A stretch of DNA of 42,201 nucleotides from Lachnospiraceae bacterium (GCA_022510625.1 JAFLTD010000014.1:1-42201), one strand, 5' to 3'; positions 32,637-41,964 are shown, counted from the stretch's first letter. Program-made: numbers and translations. The notes: generated by a model not told the origin, from the letters alone.

Positions 32637-33613
32637 ACACAATAGATCTGATCTGTCTTGGGTCTGTCCAGATAGCGCTTCTCATCATCGTTATAGATCA
32701 CGCGGTCATTGCTCTTCGTCGTTCTCCCCACAACCGCCGCGGGAATATCTTCCCGCTCCAACGCCTCCACAAGTGTACTGCCGTCCTTAGCCGTCATGAT
32801 CAGGCATCCGCCCGACAACAGCTCATAGGGATTCAACCCGAAAAATTCACAGATTTCTATAGTCTCCTGCTTCACAGGTATTTTCTTTAAATCAATCTCC
32901 AGTCCAACGCCCGCTCTCTGCGCCAGTTCCCACAGGGCTCCGAAGACTCCTCCTCTGGAAACATCATGCATCCCGCAAACGCCGGACTTCATGGCGGTGG
33001 CAGCCTCCGGTATGATTGACAGATACCTGTCATAAGCTGCCGCTTCCTCAACCATTCGCACCGGATATCTGGTGCACAGCTCATCCCCTCGCTCTCTGGC
33101 GAGACGTATCGTTCCTTCCAGGCCAATCCACTTACTGATCACAATATCCTGATCCGCCTCAACCCCCTGAAACATATTCGGCTGCATGCTGTCACGCTTA
33201 CCTACGCCGGTCACAGTCATGACCGGATCCTCCACAGCCGGCGTCACCTCCGTATGTCCGCCGATGATCTCTGTATCACACCGATGGCATATGTCCTGCG
33301 CCCGCTCCATCATCTGCTGCAATTCCTTCTCTTCCGACCGCTCCGGAAGCAGAATCGCAAGCATGACTCCCACAGGTTCCGCTCCTGCCGCCGCGATATT
33401 ATTCAAGGCCATGTGTATCGCGTATGTATCGATATCCTTCATCGGTGCCATCACGGGAGTCGTGGACAGCACGACATCATACCCTTCTCCAAACGACAAA
33501 ACGGCGCAGTCTGTCCCTATCGCTGCGCCATTTATCACTTCTTTCCTATGTGTTTTAATCTTCTTTAGAACGGAACGTTTCAACACGTTCTCCGATATTT
33601 TCCCTCTTCTCAT
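32633..33613 (-). CDS. AIR synthase-related protein (HypE/SelD/ThiL-like fold)
   Basis: A 326-residue protein of the PurM-like (AIR synthase) superfamily. The N-terminal half holds GAAIGTDCAVLSFGEGYDVV and the helix-strand MALNNIAAAGAEPVGVMLAI, which carries the ATP-binding D-x-A-A-x-G-A-like pattern. The C-terminal half has CGMHDVSRGGVFGALWELAQ, the usual D-x-S-x-G-G-x-x-x-x-L motif of HypE-like members. No HypF, HypD or selenocysteine gene is nearby, so the specific substrate is unknown. The gene starts 24 bases after the VanW gene stop, suggesting co-transcription. Confidence 0.85.
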   Translation of the reverse strand: MRRGKISENVLKRSVLKKIKTHRKEVINGAAIGTDCAVLSFGEGYDVVLSTTPVMAPMKDIDTYAIHMALNNIAAAGAEPVGVMLAILLPERSEEKELQQMMERAQDICHRCDTEIIGGHTEVTPAVEDPVMTVTGVGKRDSMQPNMFQGVEADQDIVISKWIGLEGTIRLARERGDELCTRYPVRMVEEAAAYDRYLSIIPEAATAMKSGVCGMHDVSRGGVFGALWELAQRAGVGLEIDLKKIPVKQETIEICEFFGLNPYELLSGGCLIMTAKDGSTLVEALEREDIPAAVVGRTTKSNDRVIYNDDEKRYLDRPKTDQIYCV

Positions 33614-33637
33614 GACTCTGCGCCTGACTGTATCAAT

Positions 33638-35137
33638 TTACTCTGCCGGCGGTGCCTCCGCCGCTGCTGCATCGGCTGCCGCCTGAGCCGCCGCTGCATC
33701 TGCCGCAGCTTTATATGCGCCCGCTACCGCCTTAACCTCGTCAATGCTGTTAGTCGCCACCGCCGCCATGATGGCATTGCGCGCTCCTTCATCGGCCGAT
33801 GCCACACCCACGGTTGCGCTTCTGGGTGCCTTCATATAAGAACTGCTGTTGATCTGCTCACGGCTGACTTCCACACCGTTCTCGCGAACTACCTTCCACA
33901 GCTGTGCCTTATATCCGATATGCGCCGACTGTACGGAACAGTATCCTACCGGCAGCGATTCATCCGTATAGATGAGCTCCTCCTCCGGCACCGTTTTCTC
34001 CAGAACAACACTCTCGTAGATGACTTCACGGTTAGCGGTATCTCTTGTCTCCACACCGTAGATGGTAAAAGTAATTTTTTTATCGGACGACGTCGATCCT
34101 TCAATATAAATCGGATAGTCCGTATTGTTTACAAACTTAAAATCTTTGCCGGAAGATTCCGCAATTGCAGCATCCGCGGACGGATCTACATAAGTAACGA
34201 TCATAGAGTGATTGTATCTTTCCGTAACTTCCAACTCGGACAAAAGCACTGCATTGTACAGAGTCGTAGATACCTGACAAATACCGCCGCCGAGACTGTC
34301 AACCACCTGCCCGTTCAAATAAGAGCCCGCCATATAATAACCGTTGCCCTCGGTAAACGGAGCCACCGCCTCGTAAGCGGAAAACTCTTCACCCGGAAAC
34401 AGGGTTGTACCGTTGATGAGACTGCATCCGTTAGCTACATTGGCGCTTCTGGAACCTCCAGAAGTAGAATAGCTGGTCGTGAAAGTACCCAGTACATCCT
34501 TGACCTTGGCAAGATCCTCCGCCTTGCCCGCCGGTTCATCCACGACGATCACCAGATCAATGGCACAGCCTTCACCGTCCCAGTCACCGGTCAGATAATC
34601 ATACACGGTATTCACGGAAGCTTCCGTATCCACCATGACACCGGTCTTACCTTCCATGATCTCAAATCCCTGCTCGGTCTTGATCATCGTGGCATTGATT
34701 GCCTTCTGATTGTACTGCTCAGCGTTTTCCTCAATCAATGTCCTGATCTTCTCTTTATCAAAAGCAAAAGTTACAGTGTAAACTTTATTTTGGTACTCCA
34801 AATCTTTTAACTCTTTATAGCACTGCAGAATATCGCCGTCGCGTCCGAAGTTCGCGGCTTCATCCAGTATCGTTTCGTTGCCCCACTTAAGCCCCAAATC
34901 GGCAGCCGTGGTTATGATCGTACCGCCGTCTACCGCATTCAGAACAATCTCCGCCTCCGCGAAAGAATCCACATAAGCTTCTATCTTGCCTTTGGCTTCC
35001 TGCGTTGTCATGCCGGACAGATCCATGTCATTTGCATAAATACCGGATTCAATTTTATTCTCTTTGGCACTGACCGGCATCGTGATAACCGCAAATGCTG
35101 CTATCCAAAGCGGAACCGCCATCGACAATCTTCTCAT
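33638..35137 (-). CDS. Secreted VanW-domain wall protein
   Basis: A 499-residue exported protein. A signal peptide occupies about residues 1-25 (RRLSMAVPLWIAAFAVITMP then VSAKE). Two peptidoglycan-binding (YkuD-linker, PG_binding_4-like) segments at about 35-195 include AKGKIEAYVDSFAEAEIVLN. The VanW domain spans about 225-345, with NVANGCSLINGTTLFPGEEF, GICQVSTTLYNAVLLSEL and RYNHSMIVTYVDPSADAA. A G5-like strand region follows, and the C-terminus is alanine-rich (about 470-499). ATG at 35137 follows AAGGTGG. VanW proteins are wall-associated but of unclear activity. The 31-aa membrane peptide gene lies upstream in the same direction. Confidence 0.88.
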   Translation of the reverse strand: MRRLSMAVPLWIAAFAVITMPVSAKENKIESGIYANDMDLSGMTTQEAKGKIEAYVDSFAEAEIVLNAVDGGTIITTAADLGLKWGNETILDEAANFGRDGDILQCYKELKDLEYQNKVYTVTFAFDKEKIRTLIEENAEQYNQKAINATMIKTEQGFEIMEGKTGVMVDTEASVNTVYDYLTGDWDGEGCAIDLVIVVDEPAGKAEDLAKVKDVLGTFTTSYSTSGGSRSANVANGCSLINGTTLFPGEEFSAYEAVAPFTEGNGYYMAGSYLNGQVVDSLGGGICQVSTTLYNAVLLSELEVTERYNHSMIVTYVDPSADAAIAESSGKDFKFVNNTDYPIYIEGSTSSDKKITFTIYGVETRDTANREVIYESVVLEKTVPEEELIYTDESLPVGYCSVQSAHIGYKAQLWKVVRENGVEVSREQINSSSYMKAPRSATVGVASADEGARNAIMAAVATNSIDEVKAVAGAYKAAADAAAAQAAADAAAAEAPPAE

Positions 35138-35220
35138 GAAGTCCACCTTTCCTCCCGCAATAAATTGCCCTTGCGGAAAATATGTGATAAAATAAAAAAC
35201 GAACTCGCAAACTCTTCCGC

Positions 35221-35316
35221 CTATACCACTGAGAGCACCAGCGGAGCAACCATTGCCAACACAACTATTATGATAATAATGGAAGAAATAATTTTCTTCT
35301 GTCTTCGATTAAACAT
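35221..35316 (-). CDS. 31-aa single-helix membrane peptide
   Basis: A 31-codon ORF with a strong GGAGGA site eleven bases before ATG at 35316. The peptide starts MFNRRQKKIISS, four basic residues before a 20-residue hydrophobic helix rich in I and V. The positive-inside pattern fits a tail-less small membrane protein like the DUF4044 group. It precedes the VanW gene by about 84 bases. It is too short for standard gene finders. Confidence 0.72.
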   Translation of the reverse strand: MFNRRQKKIISSIIIIIVVLAMVAPLVLSVV

Positions 35317-35354
35317 AAGGCAAATCCTCCCCACTATCTGAAAGGATATTATAT

Positions 35355-35972
35355 ATGAATTTTATCATTAATGCAAGCGTTCTGATCTTTTCCGCCGTGA
35401 CCTTCCTGTATCTTATAAAGAGCAAAAAAAAGGAAAGTGCCGCAGAGGAAGATTTCTGGGCGAGAGAGCGGGCAGCAAACAATACAAGGCGTAAACCCTT
35501 AGATGATCTGGACTACATCAAAATCCCCCTGGAAGAGTTTCCGATGGATCTTCTGGAGGAGGTTCCCAAAGTTGAAGACTACAAACAGATCATCTTATCA
35601 TTGAGCGAACTGCCCATCGTCAATTTCACGGGAATCAGCAACACAGAGCTGAAACTGCGCTACGGTGCGCCCAACATTGATCTTTTAACTTCTTATGACC
35701 AGAATTATACATTGCTTGTGCGCACTCTGCAGCAGTGGGCGCAGGCGCTCTACGACAGTGGATATGTCGATGAGGCAATGCGCATGTTAGAGTTCTCCGT
35801 CTCCACGGGTACTGATGTGAGCGCCACCTATCGTCTCCTCTGCCAAATATACAAAGAACGGAACACCCCCGAAAAAATAGGTGATCTTTATCCGATTGCC
35901 GAGATATTAAACTCCGCTATGCAGAAGACTATCGTCCGTATTCTGCAAGAAGCCGATCAATCCGACGACTAG
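35355..35972 (+). CDS. Membrane-anchored protein with TPR-like C-terminus
   Basis: A 205-residue protein with an uncleaved N-terminal anchor (INASVLIFSAVTFLYLIKSK, about 3-22), a charged linker, then a helical domain. The C-terminal half (QQWAQALYDSGYVDEAMRML, then ATYRLLCQIYKERNTPEKIG) has tetratricopeptide-like helix pairs. GAAAGG lies upstream of the ATG. Its last 44 bases overlap the 3' end of the oppositely transcribed exonuclease gene. The family is not known to me, and a scaffolding role at the membrane is a guess. Confidence 0.8.
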   Translation: MNFIINASVLIFSAVTFLYLIKSKKKESAAEEDFWARERAANNTRRKPLDDLDYIKIPLEEFPMDLLEEVPKVEDYKQIILSLSELPIVNFTGISNTELKLRYGAPNIDLLTSYDQNYTLLVRTLQQWAQALYDSGYVDEAMRMLEFSVSTGTDVSATYRLLCQIYKERNTPEKIGDLYPIAEILNSAMQKTIVRILQEADQSDD

Positions 35973-36645
35973 CTTCACTGCGGGTCAGTTTGTCAATCTC
36001 ATAGTCTATTATCAGTTTATGCTTGTCTACCAATTTATATAACTGCTCTTTCTGCGGTATGGTGATGGGCGTGTCGCGCTTGGCCTGATAGCACAACCGC
36101 TTCGGGCGAAACAGGCTCTTCTTACCTTCCGCCTCTTCTCTGTCATAAAATTGCTCCGCCAGTTTTCTATACAATTCTACGGTCGCCCTCGCATCATGTA
36201 GGGCCCGGTGGGCATTATGGCTGATTCCGTAGTATTTACACAGACAGGGCAGGCTGCGGCTTTCCAGATCTGCCAAATATTTGCGGGCAATCTTCAGCGT
36301 ATCGATTCCCTCTTTCTCAAAGGACAGCCTCTGATTCACTGCCGCCTTCTTCACAAAGGAGTAATCAAACAGTACGCTGTGTCCCAACAATACGGAATCG
36401 CCTACGAATTCAAGCAGCTTAGGCAGAACCTCCTCAATCACCGGCGCCGATTCCAGCTGTTCATCGCGTATTCCGGTCAACTCAGCGATACGCTCTCCTA
36501 TCATCCTTCCGGGATTGACGAGCGTCTCCCACTCTTCAATGACTCTGTTATCCGCTACCTTGATGACACCAATCTCTATAATCTTATCGGACTTGGGATT
36601 TAATCCGGTAGTCTCCAAATCAATACAAACATATGAATTCGTCAT
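35929..36645 (-). CDS. DnaQ/PolC-epsilon-like 3'-5' exonuclease
   Basis: A 238-residue DEDDh exonuclease. Exo I is YVCIDLETTGLNPKSDK (residues 5-21), Exo II is LLGHSVLFDYSFV at about 86-98, and Exo III is NAHRALHDARATVELYRKLA at about 147-166 with histidine and aspartate. All four metal-binding acids are present. It is related to the epsilon proofreading domain. The C-terminal about 60 residues (PITIPQKEQLYKLVDKHKLI) contain an additional helical extension. Its 3' end overlaps the preceding plus-strand gene by 44 bases. Confidence 0.9.
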   Translation of the reverse strand: MTNSYVCIDLETTGLNPKSDKIIEIGVIKVADNRVIEEWETLVNPGRMIGERIAELTGIRDEQLESAPVIEEVLPKLLEFVGDSVLLGHSVLFDYSFVKKAAVNQRLSFEKEGIDTLKIARKYLADLESRSLPCLCKYYGISHNAHRALHDARATVELYRKLAEQFYDREEAEGKKSLFRPKRLCYQAKRDTPITIPQKEQLYKLVDKHKLIIDYEIDKLTRSEASRRIDRLLAEYGR

Positions 36646-37001
36646 TTTCTCTCCGTTCTTTTGGTTCCTTTACTCACCGGGTCTGGATTTAGTATACCAC
36701 ATTCCTATATTCCTGAATGAATATTTTTACTTCATCATGCAACCATATTTCACCATTGCTTAATTTCATTTCTCTGTTATCTGCAATAATTAACGAATGC
36801 TGTATTTTCCTTTGCGTCGTGCTTTATTGTCTATATATTGTATTCACATTTTATTTAAACCACAATATATAGATAATATTATTTTTTAATACAACTTTTT
36901 GAGGAACAATACCAACAAATATGCTTCACAGAATATCCTTATTACAAATTGGAATATTTAAGGTAAGGGGAATGAACTAAAATGGTAAAAAGGATATGCT
37001 A
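36646..37001. other. Intergenic region with a long AT-rich inverted repeat
   Basis: About 356 bases between the divergently transcribed exonuclease and XRE genes. It carries the exonuclease extended -10 (36691-36699) and an inverted repeat at 36826-36877 (ATTGTCTATATATTGT against ACAATATATAGATAAT, one mismatch, 20-base loop). No ORF was found. Confidence 0.6.
36691..36699 (-). promoter_or_regulatory. Extended -10 promoter of the exonuclease gene
   Basis: On the minus strand TGGTATACT fits the extended -10 TG-N-TATAAT. It lies about 46 bases upstream of the exonuclease start. The -35 match is poor, as is usual for extended -10 promoters. Confidence 0.45.
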
Positions 37002-37349
37002 ATGAGAACAAGAATCAAGGAACTCCGATTGGAGAAAAATCTAACACAACAATCCCTCGCAAATTATCTGGGGGTAAACCAAGCTACGGTAAGCAAGCTG
37101 GAAAACGAATCAACTACACTTGACGCCATGCTCTTAACCCGATTATCAAATTTCTTCGATGTCTCTGCCGACTATGTTCTGTATCTGTCCGAGCAGCGTC
37201 TGAGTGCAGATCTGCTGCTGGCAGACAATATGCACCATCTCAAAAAATACCAGCACCTTATCTCCTTATATCAGAAAATGACTCCGCGGCAGCAGAAAGA
37301 TTTCTATAACTTTATCAGCAGTCTCTTAGGAAGCGATCAAAATCCTTAA
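37002..37349 (+). CDS. XRE-family regulator
   Basis: A 115-residue regulator with a single XRE/Cro helix-turn-helix at residues about 5-60 (IKELRLEKNLTQQSLANYLG, then NQATVSKLENESTTLDA) and a helical C-terminus of about 45 residues that may dimerise. ATG at 37002 has AAAAAGG at good spacing; the ATG at 36996 is too close to it. A large AT-rich inverted repeat upstream at 36826-36877 may be its operator. Confidence 0.9.
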   Translation: MRTRIKELRLEKNLTQQSLANYLGVNQATVSKLENESTTLDAMLLTRLSNFFDVSADYVLYLSEQRLSADLLLADNMHHLKKYQHLISLYQKMTPRQQKDFYNFISSLLGSDQNP

Positions 37350-37461
37350 GCACATAAACTATATTGCATGTCTGGCAGAATGGCGGATCATCCCAATAAA
37401 TCAACGTAGTATCTTTCTCCGCCATATCTGATCTTCGTGCACACTCTGCAGTGCTGCACGT

Positions 37462-37491
37462 CTAAAAGGCGGAATCTTACGATCCCGCCTT
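37462..37491 (-). terminator. Terminator of galT
   Basis: On the minus strand AAGGCGG and CCGCCTT arms (37485-37491 with 37466-37472) plus an inner GAT/ATC pair form a stem ending in TTTT. It lies 16 bases after the galT stop. Confidence 0.8.
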
Positions 37492-37507
37492 CATTTCTTC
37501 TATATTT

Positions 37508-39013
37508 TTAGTTGTTTATACTTTCCACAAATCTGTCGAACGCCGCCTGACCTTCCGCGGTCCTCTTGTACACGCCGGCATCCTCCAGCACCTGCATGAA
37601 GACGTTGCCGATTTCCTTATGCAGAATATCCATGATATTCTTCTTCGTAATATCCTGATACCCGGGCAGAAATTCATCTACCCAGTCGGCATGTTTCTCG
37701 AGCACTTCATCTTTACGAAGATCTGACCCGGAAAGAATCGCATCCGCCAACTGCTCCATCTCATCCTTTAATCTGGCGGGCAGAACTGCCAGGCCCATCA
37801 CCTCGATCAGACCAATGTTCTCCTTCTTGATATGGTGAAGGTTTGCATGTGGGTGGTACACGCCGAGGGGATGTTCTTTCGTAGTGATGTTATTGCGAAG
37901 CACCAGATCCAGCTCGAATTTATCGCCTCTCTTTCTTGCAATCGGCGTGATCGTGTTATGTGGTTCTCCGTCTGTCTCTGCGTAGATGAATACCGATTCG
38001 TCCGAATATTCCCTCCACGCTTTCAGAATCACATCCGCCAGAGCGATCAGTCTGTCTGTATCCTGCGAGGAAATACGAATCACAGACATTGGCCAGTTCA
38101 CGATACCCGCTTCTACATCCTCAAATCCTTTGATGGTAAAGCTTCTCTCCACACCGGCTCTCGCCATGGCAAATTCATAGTGCCCGCCCTGGAAATGGTC
38201 ATGGCTTAAAATGGAACCGCCCACAATCGGCAGATCGGCATTGGAACCGACAAAGTAGTGCGGAAACTGTTTGACGAAATCAAACAGTTTGCAGAAAGTA
38301 TCGTGCTCAATCTTCATCGGAATGTGCTGCGAATTAAATACGATACAGTGTTCATTATAGTAAACATAGGGGGAATACTGAAATCCCCACTTGCTTCCGT
38401 TGATGACCACCGGTATGATTCGGTGATTCTGTCTTGCCGGATGATTGACGCGTCCCGCATATCCTTCGTTCTCGATGCAGAGAAGACATTTCGGGTATCC
38501 GCTCTGTTTCGCATTTTTTGCAGCGGCAATCGCTTTGGGGTCTTTCTCGGGCTTGGACAGATTGACGGTGATATCCAGATCGCCGTACTTGGTCGATGCA
38601 ATCCACTTCTGATCTTTCTTAATGCGATACCGTCTGATGTAATCCGTGTCTTGACTGAGCTTGTAGAAATAGTCCGTCGCCTCCTTCGGATCACGATGAT
38701 ATTTCTCCTCAAACACGGCAATCACTTCACTTGGTCTCGGCACAAGCATACTCATAATTTTCGTGTCGAACAAATCTCTGTACACGATGCTGTTCTCCGT
38801 CATAATACCCTGTTCATATGCATAATCCATCATGGCGGAAAGCACATCTTCCAAATCATCGATGCTCATTGTCACATCAGTATCACTGTCATCCAATTCA
38901 TCCATTTGAAATAACTCAAGCAGCTTGTTGGTCGTATAGATTTTATCTTCTTCTGAAATCAATCCGGTCATCAGTCCGTATTGCACTAATTTTCTGATAT
39001 TTTCCTGAATCAT
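37508..39013 (-). CDS. galT: UDP-glucose--hexose-1-phosphate uridylyltransferase, Gram-positive type
   Basis: A 501-residue GalT of the Gram-positive (class II) family. Markers are LLCIENEGYAGRVNHPARQN, the strand WGFQYSPYVYYNEHCIVFNS, the catalytic-region SHDHFQGGHYEFAMARAGVE near residue 265 (the histidine triad-like S-H-D-H-F-Q-G-G) and the C-terminal GVYHPHANLHHIKKENIGLI. The enzyme exchanges UMP between UDP-glucose and galactose-1-phosphate in the Leloir pathway. No galK or galE lies next to it, so galactose genes are dispersed here. AAGGGAA lies upstream of ATG at 39013. Confidence 0.95.
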   Translation of the reverse strand: MIQENIRKLVQYGLMTGLISEEDKIYTTNKLLELFQMDELDDSDTDVTMSIDDLEDVLSAMMDYAYEQGIMTENSIVYRDLFDTKIMSMLVPRPSEVIAVFEEKYHRDPKEATDYFYKLSQDTDYIRRYRIKKDQKWIASTKYGDLDITVNLSKPEKDPKAIAAAKNAKQSGYPKCLLCIENEGYAGRVNHPARQNHRIIPVVINGSKWGFQYSPYVYYNEHCIVFNSQHIPMKIEHDTFCKLFDFVKQFPHYFVGSNADLPIVGGSILSHDHFQGGHYEFAMARAGVERSFTIKGFEDVEAGIVNWPMSVIRISSQDTDRLIALADVILKAWREYSDESVFIYAETDGEPHNTITPIARKRGDKFELDLVLRNNITTKEHPLGVYHPHANLHHIKKENIGLIEVMGLAVLPARLKDEMEQLADAILSGSDLRKDEVLEKHADWVDEFLPGYQDITKKNIMDILHKEIGNVFMQVLEDAGVYKRTAEGQAAFDRFVESINN

Positions 39014-39073
39014 GATTTTTCCCTTCCATTATATATAGTCTACCCTTGTACTGAAGGATTAAAGGGCCGCCAC

Positions 39074-41488
39074 CTATATCTCCTGCGCCAATTCACTGCG
39101 CCACTTACCCGCTTTTTCTTTACAAAGATCATAGTCGAGACGATTGATCGCATCAGCAGTCTCTTTCATATAATCATCCCACCTTGCGGTAAAATCAAAC
39201 TTGGACAGCTCTGCGATAATCTCCTCTGCGCGAATCGAATCGTATGTATCAACGCTGTCCAGTAACTGATTCAGAAGTTCCATCAGCTCATTGTTATTGA
39301 CAGGCTGTTTGGGCACGGTCTCCTGCCCTGCCGAAGTGTGATACGGTGCAATGACCCGATACAGGTCTCTGTACATTGACAGCAATATAGGTGTCCGCGC
39401 AATGATCGGCCCCCACTCATTGTTCTTTCCGTTGGCCTCCAAATCCTTGGCGAGATCCGACAACTCCAGCGCACCTATAGATTTGGAAATGCTCTTGAGG
39501 GAATGTACCTCAATTGTATAAGTCTCAAGATCTTCCTCCTCGACCGCCTTCTCTATGATGTTCGCCTTCTCCTCTATGGTATCCATATAGTCGGACAGAA
39601 CTTCCCTGTAAAGGTTTTCATCATCACCGGAATATTTCATGCCCACCGCCACATCGATGCCTTCCATCTTCCATGACAGCGCGCCGACCGTATCGGATAC
39701 CGCTTCATCATTAATCGCTTCATCGTCGTTTCTGTTTGATATAATTCTATCATCGGGCAGCCATTTGCGCAGTGCCCTGTCCATAACACGCATCTCAATG
39801 GGTTTCGGAACGAAATCATTCATGCCCGCTTCCAGAAACAATTCTCTTGCTCCCCTTACAGCGTTGGCTGACAATGCCACGATCGGCACTGTTTTGAAAC
39901 GATCATCATTCATCCCGCGGATGATTCTGGTAGTCTCCACACCGTCCATGACCGGCATCATATGATCCATAAAAATCAAGTCATAATTTTGACTCTGCAC
40001 CATGTCGATTGCCAGCTTTCCGCTGTCCGCCGTATCCAGGTGCATCCTGTACGGACGAAGCAATCCTTCCGCTACCTTTAAATTAACCTTGTTGTCGTCT
40101 ACCAGAAGCACTTTTGCATCCGGGGCCGTAAAGGTCGTATTCTGTCTCTCTTTCTTGCGTCGATTCACTCTTGTGGTCACACGGCCTTCCTGCTCGGAAG
40201 ACGGCTTCAGCACTGTCTGCGGATCGGTTGCGATGCAAGGTCTTGCATCAATAACTTCCTGCCTGACCGTAAACGTAAATTCCGATCCTTTGCCTAAGAC
40301 ACTCTTCGCAAAAATCGTACCCCGCATAAGATCGATTAATCTCTTGGAGATGACAAGCCCCAGTCCGCTGCCACCCTTGGAACGATTTCTGCTGCTGTCC
40401 GCCTGCTTGAATTTCGTGAACAGATCTTTCAACTGTTCCTCCGCAATGCCTATGCCGGTGTCTGTCACGCTGACCTTTAAGTCGATCATATTGCTTTCCC
40501 CGCTGACGGGAGCAGACTCTACCGTCAGGTGAATCGTACCTCTCTCCGTGTACTTCGCCGCGTTGCTAAGCAGGTTCATCATAATCTGCTTAATACGGAC
40601 ATCGTCGCCGCGCAGCCGGGAGGGGATATCCGGATTCACATCCACCAGCAGTGCAACCTGCTTTTCCTCAAGCATCATCTGTATCGTACTGACCACATCG
40701 TGTACAAGTGATGTAATCTCATACTCTTCTTCCGTGATCTCCAATGTACCGGAGCGTATCTTGGTGACATCCAGAATATCATCGATAATGGACACCAGCT
40801 CTTCGCCCGCCGCACGGATACTATACAGATACTCTTTCTCCTGTGCGGGCAATTCATCGTTCCGAAGCGCAAGCTCCACCATGCCCGTAATCGCATTCAT
40901 GGGTGTCCTGATCTCATGGCTCATATTGGCAAGAAAATCTTCCTTCGCCTGTGCGGCTGCTTCCGCTTCCTGCGCTTTCTGTTCCACTATCTGCTGAGTT
41001 CTCTCTTGTCTCTTGAGCAGCATGATCATTAAAAATTGCACCAGATAAACGCTGAAAATGCGAATGGTAACTGCGATGGAACCGTCACGCACGAAGGAGT
41101 ACCGCCACTCTCCCTGCAGAACCAGTTTATACACCATAAAGAGCGTGAAAAGTACAACCATCAGATAATTTGCTTTTAAAAAATGGTAAAATGAGATAAG
41201 ACAGACCGCCGCACAAAAAACGGTAAAGACCTCCGTGAATTCATGCAGCATCATACTGTACGCAGATATACTGATAAAAGTTAAAACAGTCATCGCATAT
41301 GCTCTGACATCTATCCTGTCGCTGCATACTCTCTGCACCGCTAAATTTAGAACACTGCAGACAACAGGTACAATAAGCCATCTCTTGTCCAAATCGAGAT
41401 AGAGAATAATACTGATGACATATAATGAATAGAAACAAAAGGCTCCGAACAAATAAGTCGGAACATTGTTTTTTTCACTTTTCCCCAT
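39074..41488 (-). CDS. Hybrid sensor histidine kinase with receiver and Hpt domains
   Basis: An 804-residue protein with four domains in order. Five to six transmembrane segments at about 10-160 contain no recognised sensor. HisKA has the phosphoacceptor His191 in LANMSHEIRTPMNAITGMVE. The HATPase domain spans about 290-415 (N box LLSNAAKYT, G1 DTGIGIAEEQ, G2 SGLGLVISKRL). The receiver is at about 475-595 (VLLVDDNKVNLKVAEGLLRP with Asp in LIFMDHMMPVMDG), and the Hpt domain is at about 650-740 (YTIEVHSLKSISKSIGAL). The chain His-Asp-His is complete but there is no output domain, so the phosphate must pass to another protein, possibly the adjacent receiver. Confidence 0.93.
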   Translation of the reverse strand: MGKSEKNNVPTYLFGAFCFYSLYVISIILYLDLDKRWLIVPVVCSVLNLAVQRVCSDRIDVRAYAMTVLTFISISAYSMMLHEFTEVFTVFCAAVCLISFYHFLKANYLMVVLFTLFMVYKLVLQGEWRYSFVRDGSIAVTIRIFSVYLVQFLMIMLLKRQERTQQIVEQKAQEAEAAAQAKEDFLANMSHEIRTPMNAITGMVELALRNDELPAQEKEYLYSIRAAGEELVSIIDDILDVTKIRSGTLEITEEEYEITSLVHDVVSTIQMMLEEKQVALLVDVNPDIPSRLRGDDVRIKQIMMNLLSNAAKYTERGTIHLTVESAPVSGESNMIDLKVSVTDTGIGIAEEQLKDLFTKFKQADSSRNRSKGGSGLGLVISKRLIDLMRGTIFAKSVLGKGSEFTFTVRQEVIDARPCIATDPQTVLKPSSEQEGRVTTRVNRRKKERQNTTFTAPDAKVLLVDDNKVNLKVAEGLLRPYRMHLDTADSGKLAIDMVQSQNYDLIFMDHMMPVMDGVETTRIIRGMNDDRFKTVPIVALSANAVRGARELFLEAGMNDFVPKPIEMRVMDRALRKWLPDDRIISNRNDDEAINDEAVSDTVGALSWKMEGIDVAVGMKYSGDDENLYREVLSDYMDTIEEKANIIEKAVEEEDLETYTIEVHSLKSISKSIGALELSDLAKDLEANGKNNEWGPIIARTPILLSMYRDLYRVIAPYHTSAGQETVPKQPVNNNELMELLNQLLDSVDTYDSIRAEEIIAELSKFDFTARWDDYMKETADAINRLDYDLCKEKAGKWRSELAQEI

Positions 41489-41550
41489 ATAACAATCCCT
41501 CTCGCTATGCGGTCACGTCTTACCGGCATAGCTGTTCCGTATCATTCCCC

Positions 41551-41964
41551 TTACTTTGCAAACGCCTTTGCCATCTTATCCAGAAGTGCATCCTTCGCCA
41601 CAGGTTTCACAATATATCCTGCCGGCTTTAAAGAGAGACATTCCATAACCGTCGTCTTATCTGTCTGACCCGTCAGAAAATAGACCGGTATATCCTTGGT
41701 CGCATCCCTGCTCTTGATGATTTTGAGCACAGCGGCGCCGTTGTACATAGGCATCATATAATCCAGAAGGATCAAGTCCGGCGTATATTTCAGCAAGAAA
41801 TCGACTGCCGCCTTTCCGGAATTTATTACCGTCACTTTATACGCATCCTGCAAATAATAGCGCAGTGTCTTGAGCATATTGACATCATCATCGATGATCA
41901 AAATGTGTCTTCTGTTCGACGTCTCATTCGACTGCTCTATTACAATGTTTTGATTTTCTTCCAT
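41551..41964 (-). CDS. Stand-alone receiver-domain protein
   Basis: A 137-residue protein consisting of a single response-regulator receiver domain. It has the acidic pocket LIIDDDVNMLKTLRYYLQDA (residues about 22-41), the phosphoacceptor Asp in LILLDYMMPMYNGA (about 72), a threonine in FLTGQTDK and a lysine in IVKPVAKDALL. The N-terminal 20 residues are polar. It lacks a DNA-binding domain, so it works by protein-protein contact. The hybrid kinase starts 62 bases downstream, so the pair probably forms one phosphorelay. Confidence 0.93.
   Translation of the reverse strand: MEENQNIVIEQSNETSNRRHILIIDDDVNMLKTLRYYLQDAYKVTVINSGKAAVDFLLKYTPDLILLDYMMPMYNGAAVLKIIKSRDATKDIPVYFLTGQTDKTTVMECLSLKPAGYIVKPVAKDALLDKMAKAFAK

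Noticed and set aside
33920-34810. Plus-strand ORF of 296 codons
   Set aside because: It lies opposite the strongly supported VanW gene in a shadow frame, with no ribosome binding site or recognisable motif.
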